Made by a program: the position numbers and the translations under genes. Below, piece by piece: positions 60,509 through 64,000 of a stretch of 64,000 nucleotides of DNA. Under the pieces are notes generated by a model, which was given only the letters and a program-made list of their open reading frames with translations, made no database searches and was not told the origin of the DNA. Source of the DNA: Diploscapter coronatus (lineage: Eukaryota; Nematoda; Chromadorea; Rhabditida; Rhabditidae); the NCBI GenBank assembly GCA_964036155.1, contig OZ038422.1:61961201-62025200 (forward strand). Direction: 5' to 3'. Position 1 is the first letter of the stretch. Every line of letters starts with the position of its first letter.

Positions 60509-63175
60509 ATTATTATGATGTAATTATGAAACCTCTTCAAACGACATCTTAATTTTCTGAAAGTCAGCGATAAAATTACAGTAACCCTCAGAAATATCGA
60601 CTCACTAGGCAATACTGTAGTTTTGTCAGCAATTTTAAATTCCCGCGTGTCACGACCAGTATTTTTCAATCCAAAATCTTAGAAACTAGGAGCACTTACT
60701 TGATTGTAAAGTTTCGATCTATTTAGTTTCAATTTGGATCTATTTTAAGTGAACTCATTAAAGATATTGGAAATTTATATCAACCGGATTTTGGCTATAT
60801 CCTTTAACTATGATATTTTTCAGTATCTTTATTTTTCACCACAAATCATCTCTTTACTCCGCCCCACCCCTCTAACTAAAAAACGGGTCTGAAATGCGAT
60901 TTTCTTTTCTTGTTTGTTAAATATTAAATTTAAGATATTTCTAATTAATTAACTTTAATTTTAATTTTAAACGCGAAAAAATCGGGTATTTCACTGTTTT
61001 TTTTCTATCTGAAATCATTTTGCGAATATCATTTGTCTAAGAAATGTGAAAATATGAACTAAATCTAATTCTATGCCAATTTCAATGGTAAAAAGTTCAT
61101 ATTTTGGTTCTCAAAGTTGCGTATAATTAAATTTTCATCAGATGATAGGCTCATTTTTAGAATTTTCAGGGCTGAAAAATTCTAAATTTTCAACAAGTCA
61201 TGTTTCAATTCATTTATTTTCGAGAATTTCGTGTGTTATTTATTTTTCTTTGCAAAAATTATCACCTCTCATTCTTTCTGCTAATTGTTCAAAGTTTTGG
61301 AAATTTCACCGTGCGACTACTTATGACTGAAAGAATAAAAGTTTTCGCTGAAAATGTTACTGAAATTTCTAGAAATATATCATTAAAAATCTGGTTAAAT
61401 TTTTAAAGAAAACACTTTCAGAAAAAATGACGGATTTACTAAAACACCCTAAATAAGATGTTATTTCAGGGAATATACTGTCAATGATCAATAACTTGGG
61501 ACAATTTTCAGTCGTTTGCAGACCTAGGGAAGACGATCGTCCGAAATTTCTTACGACCTCTATCCCCAGTATATTTTCTTAGCAAATTTTCTGTCTCTAA
61601 CTTTTCACTAGCCAAAAGTTCACTTGTGCAACGTGGTATCATACATATGATTTCGCTCGTGCGCGATATATCTCTCCTATAGTTTATTTTCGTCTGACGA
61701 AAGTGCTCCCTAGGTCTAGTCAGGTTGCTTTTCCCTCAATGCTCCCCTCGACTCGAAAGGCGAATGCCTTTCAGAGGCAGGTAGTGATTTTCGTCGACAG
61801 GGACAGAGGTAGAGGTCACGTGATAACTCATCAGATCGATGATGATGACATTAGACCTCAAATGACACTGATGTACTGTCTGAATGTTTATTTATGCCTA
61901 GAAAATAAGCTTCTTATCTATGATAGCCTTTGCCACTAAATTTGCTGGGTAGTTCAGCGTTTTGGACGTTGGCACTTTTGTGCAAGCGGCATAAGCTGCT
62001 AAAAATTGTTTAACCATTTTTATTGTTTATCGCTTGTGACCAAACGTTTTTCTTTCTTCTTCTGCATATCTGCCCCTAGTTATGAAAGGAAGGAAAATTC
62101 TGGACGGAGATTCAGTCTGACTCAGTCTGACATAATGAGACGAAGATAATGTAGAGATGCAGAGAACAAGCAACTGCTCTCATCATTTCCCCAGTCTCTA
62201 GCCCTCTTTCTGATGATAAATGAATATCAATCTCTATGGCATGTACTGACTACGACGGAGAAATAGATTTTCACTGATGAAATGTTATGGAATAGAACAT
62301 TTATTGACCAGACGACAAAGAAAATCACAATTTCTGAAGTGAAAATCGAACACACAATTAGAAAAACTACAAAATCTATCTAAAAATTAACCCCCGTCAT
62401 CAATGAAGAACATCCTGAGAATAAGTAAATTATTATACTTCGTGAAAGAAAAGTTAAGGCAAAGATCGATTGAGATTTAATATTTTAGAGCAGATACAAA
62501 TGCGAAAAACCGGATGATTAAAAAACAAATGGCACTTAAATTTTGATCGTTCAGTGAAAGACCACACAACCCACGACAAATTGGTAAAAGCTAGAATCAC
62601 TGCAAGAATACGACTAAAACAAAAATAAATTAGAAAATAAAAGTTTACCTATGAAAAAAACGAATCGAAGGAATGTTTGGCTCTAAAATACCCTTTGGAA
62701 TGAGCGACAGAAGATATTTGTAAAAAGTGAACAAGCTTTGAACAACATCGTTCTTTGTGTAGGAATGTGAGTCGAATTGTTGCTAGCTTTGTTGATCTCG
62801 ATCAATGTTGCACTTAGGTTGTTGTGGGTTCGTGTGGTCGCATTCAACTGGAGTGGGGGACTTCATTGATGACGAGGCATAAAATTAGTCTAAAATAAGT
62901 GATGAGTATATTTTGTAAAATCAATTTAATGTCATCAGTTGCACAAAAAATTACAAAAATTTTGAGGATTCATCAAGGCTTCAAAAATATTTGGTCGGTG
63001 AATGCTAGTGGATCCAATGGCCATTATTTATCAATCGTCCATATAAATTTCGAAGTAATGATTGTTGGCACCAAAAATTCGACTTTTTGATCAAGGAATC
63101 CTTCGAGGTAATTTTAAATTTCTCGAGTTCAAATTTTAATATTAACGCTTTCAAACACATTGGATTTTTTTACCT
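60509..63175. other. Intergenic between convergent AUTS2-like and membrane-protein genes
   Basis: About 2.7 kb of AT-rich sequence holding the 3' untranslated regions of both convergent genes and one MITE (61519-61717). An AATAAA near 61334 is one candidate polyadenylation signal for the large gene, though nearly 0.8 kb past its stop. Small open frames here look random. Confidence 0.5.
61519..61717. repeat. MITE (AGACCTAGGG family), intergenic copy
   Basis: Terminal inverted repeats are CAGACCTAGGGAAGACGATC on the left and, in reverse complement from the right, AGACCTAGGGAGCACTTTCG. Both run on into TCGTC and GAAA words. The element is 199 bp and matches the copy at 43729-43924 in its termini and in TTTCG(C/T)TCGTGCG inside. 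Confidence 0.75.
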
Positions 63176-64000
63176 CTAGTAGACCGGGTCAGCATCCACA
63201 TCGGGAGCGGGGTCGCCTTCAGCGAGTTCATTGACTTCGCTCGACTTCCAGAGCTGATCGAAGGCGACGGCAGGCGCCTTCTCAATGACCGCTAAAATTC
63301 GGTGAATTATTTAAGGTCTCCTCAGCAATAATTATGATTAAATGGTATGATCATTTGATAAAAACTTTCTTTCTTAGAAAGGGCTTATTATTGTAACCCA
63401 CTACGACACGATTTTTTAACTTCATCTGATGATAAATATTTGAAACACATACAGATGTCGTTGGTCATTGACTGATTCCTTACAGCCTGGTCAGTCTGGT
63501 TAGGATGAAGGACGAAGAAGTTGATCGCCGTCCAAAACAGGTACAGGATCACGCAGACTAAAATTTGATCATCGGTTATCTTCAATTATTTTCATTTCAG
63601 CTAGCATTCATTTTGAAGTAGTCACTTTGAACAGTACATGATGCAATAATATTGAAATTGAAACTTCACCGAACTGTTGCAGAAAAGTATTAGTTTTCTT
63701 TTATTTATTTTTAAAAAATTATTTAAGACTTACCCAGAATGAGAATTCCGGCCCTAATTAGCCATTTCTTGATCTTCGCCCAGTTCGAGGTATCTTCCGA
63801 ATTTTCGATGGTTATGCGAATGTCCTCCGCTTCCTCCATCAGTCGTTCTTTATTTGGTCTAAATTGTGAAATATATTTTAAAAAACCGATAAAATAATGA
63901 TCAATTTCGAATAAGTTAATTTAAAATCTAAGCGATTTTTGGAATTACCTTGCCATTTCTTGGACAAGTTTCGGGTGGACAGAGGACATCGGAGATCTGG
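63176..64000 (-). CDS. Single-pass membrane protein of unknown family (5' part beyond window)
   Basis: Exons 64000-63949 (partial), 63858-63734, 63557-63453 and 63291-63176 join in phase, giving about 130 visible residues and a stop at 63176-63178. The visible order is a short hydrophilic N-terminal part with an acidic stretch (MEEAEDIRITIENSEDTS), one strong transmembrane segment (KWLIRAGILIL joined to VCVILYLFWTAINFFVL), then an extracytoplasmic or luminal tail with an Asn-X-Ser site (NQS) and an acidic C-terminus (GDPAPDVDADPVY). Positive charges before the helix favour a cytosolic N-terminus. I do not recognise the family. The donor at 63452 was chosen because it restores phase; the earlier gtaagg would not. 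The gene converges with the AUTS2-like gene. Confidence 0.75.

Noticed and set aside
1..64000. CRISPR arrays, operon-type ribosome binding sites, rRNA genes
   Set aside because: None was seen, and the first two are not expected in a nematode nuclear genome.

Overview
The window is a piece of a nematode genome, most likely from a rhabditid. Genes have many exons, and most introns are short (about 40-60 nt) with GTA/GTG donors and TTTCAG or TTTTAG acceptors. Introns are AT-rich while exons are close to balanced. Gene content is metazoan, and the secreted vWA plus C-type-lectin genes are of a kind expanded in worms. No bacterial or viral genes were seen.

Layout, left to right. (1) 1-3169, minus: 3' partial MFSD6-type transporter. 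(2) 4091-4576: long fold-back repeat. (3) 4953-5741, plus: FAIM. (4) 6833-9353, plus: a doublecortin-like-kinase (DCLK) type kinase with no doublecortin domain. (5) 10015-11214, minus: uridine phosphorylase. (6) 13520-18519, minus: BAZ2-type chromatin remodeller subunit (MBD/TAM, DDT, WHIM-like, two PHD fingers, bromodomain); its first exon was not found. (7) 18520-23017: GC-rich, low-complexity, apparently non-coding. (8) 23115-31462, minus: three tandem genes for secreted vWA-CTLD proteins. (9) 34945-60508, plus: a 40-exon gene with an arginine/lysine-rich N-terminal half, a Gln/Ala/Pro-rich C-terminal half, and a short block resembling the conserved motif of AUTS2/FBRSL1/Tay. Its giant introns hold MITE-like and tRNA-like repeats. 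(10) 63176 to the right edge, minus: 3' part of a small single-pass membrane protein.

I built all exon models by hand from splice signals, homology to remembered families and codon phase. Phase closes across every junction of the MFSD6, FAIM, kinase, uridine phosphorylase, BAZ2, second and third vWA-CTLD and AUTS2-like models. Two junctions in the first vWA-CTLD gene (23115-25509) do not close.

The genes do not form one pathway. Two chromatin-type proteins (BAZ2-like and AUTS2-like) lie on either side of an environment-facing lectin-like cluster. The most unusual content is the AUTS2-like gene, the degenerate MIDAS motifs of the vWA-CTLD cluster, and several palindromic elements.
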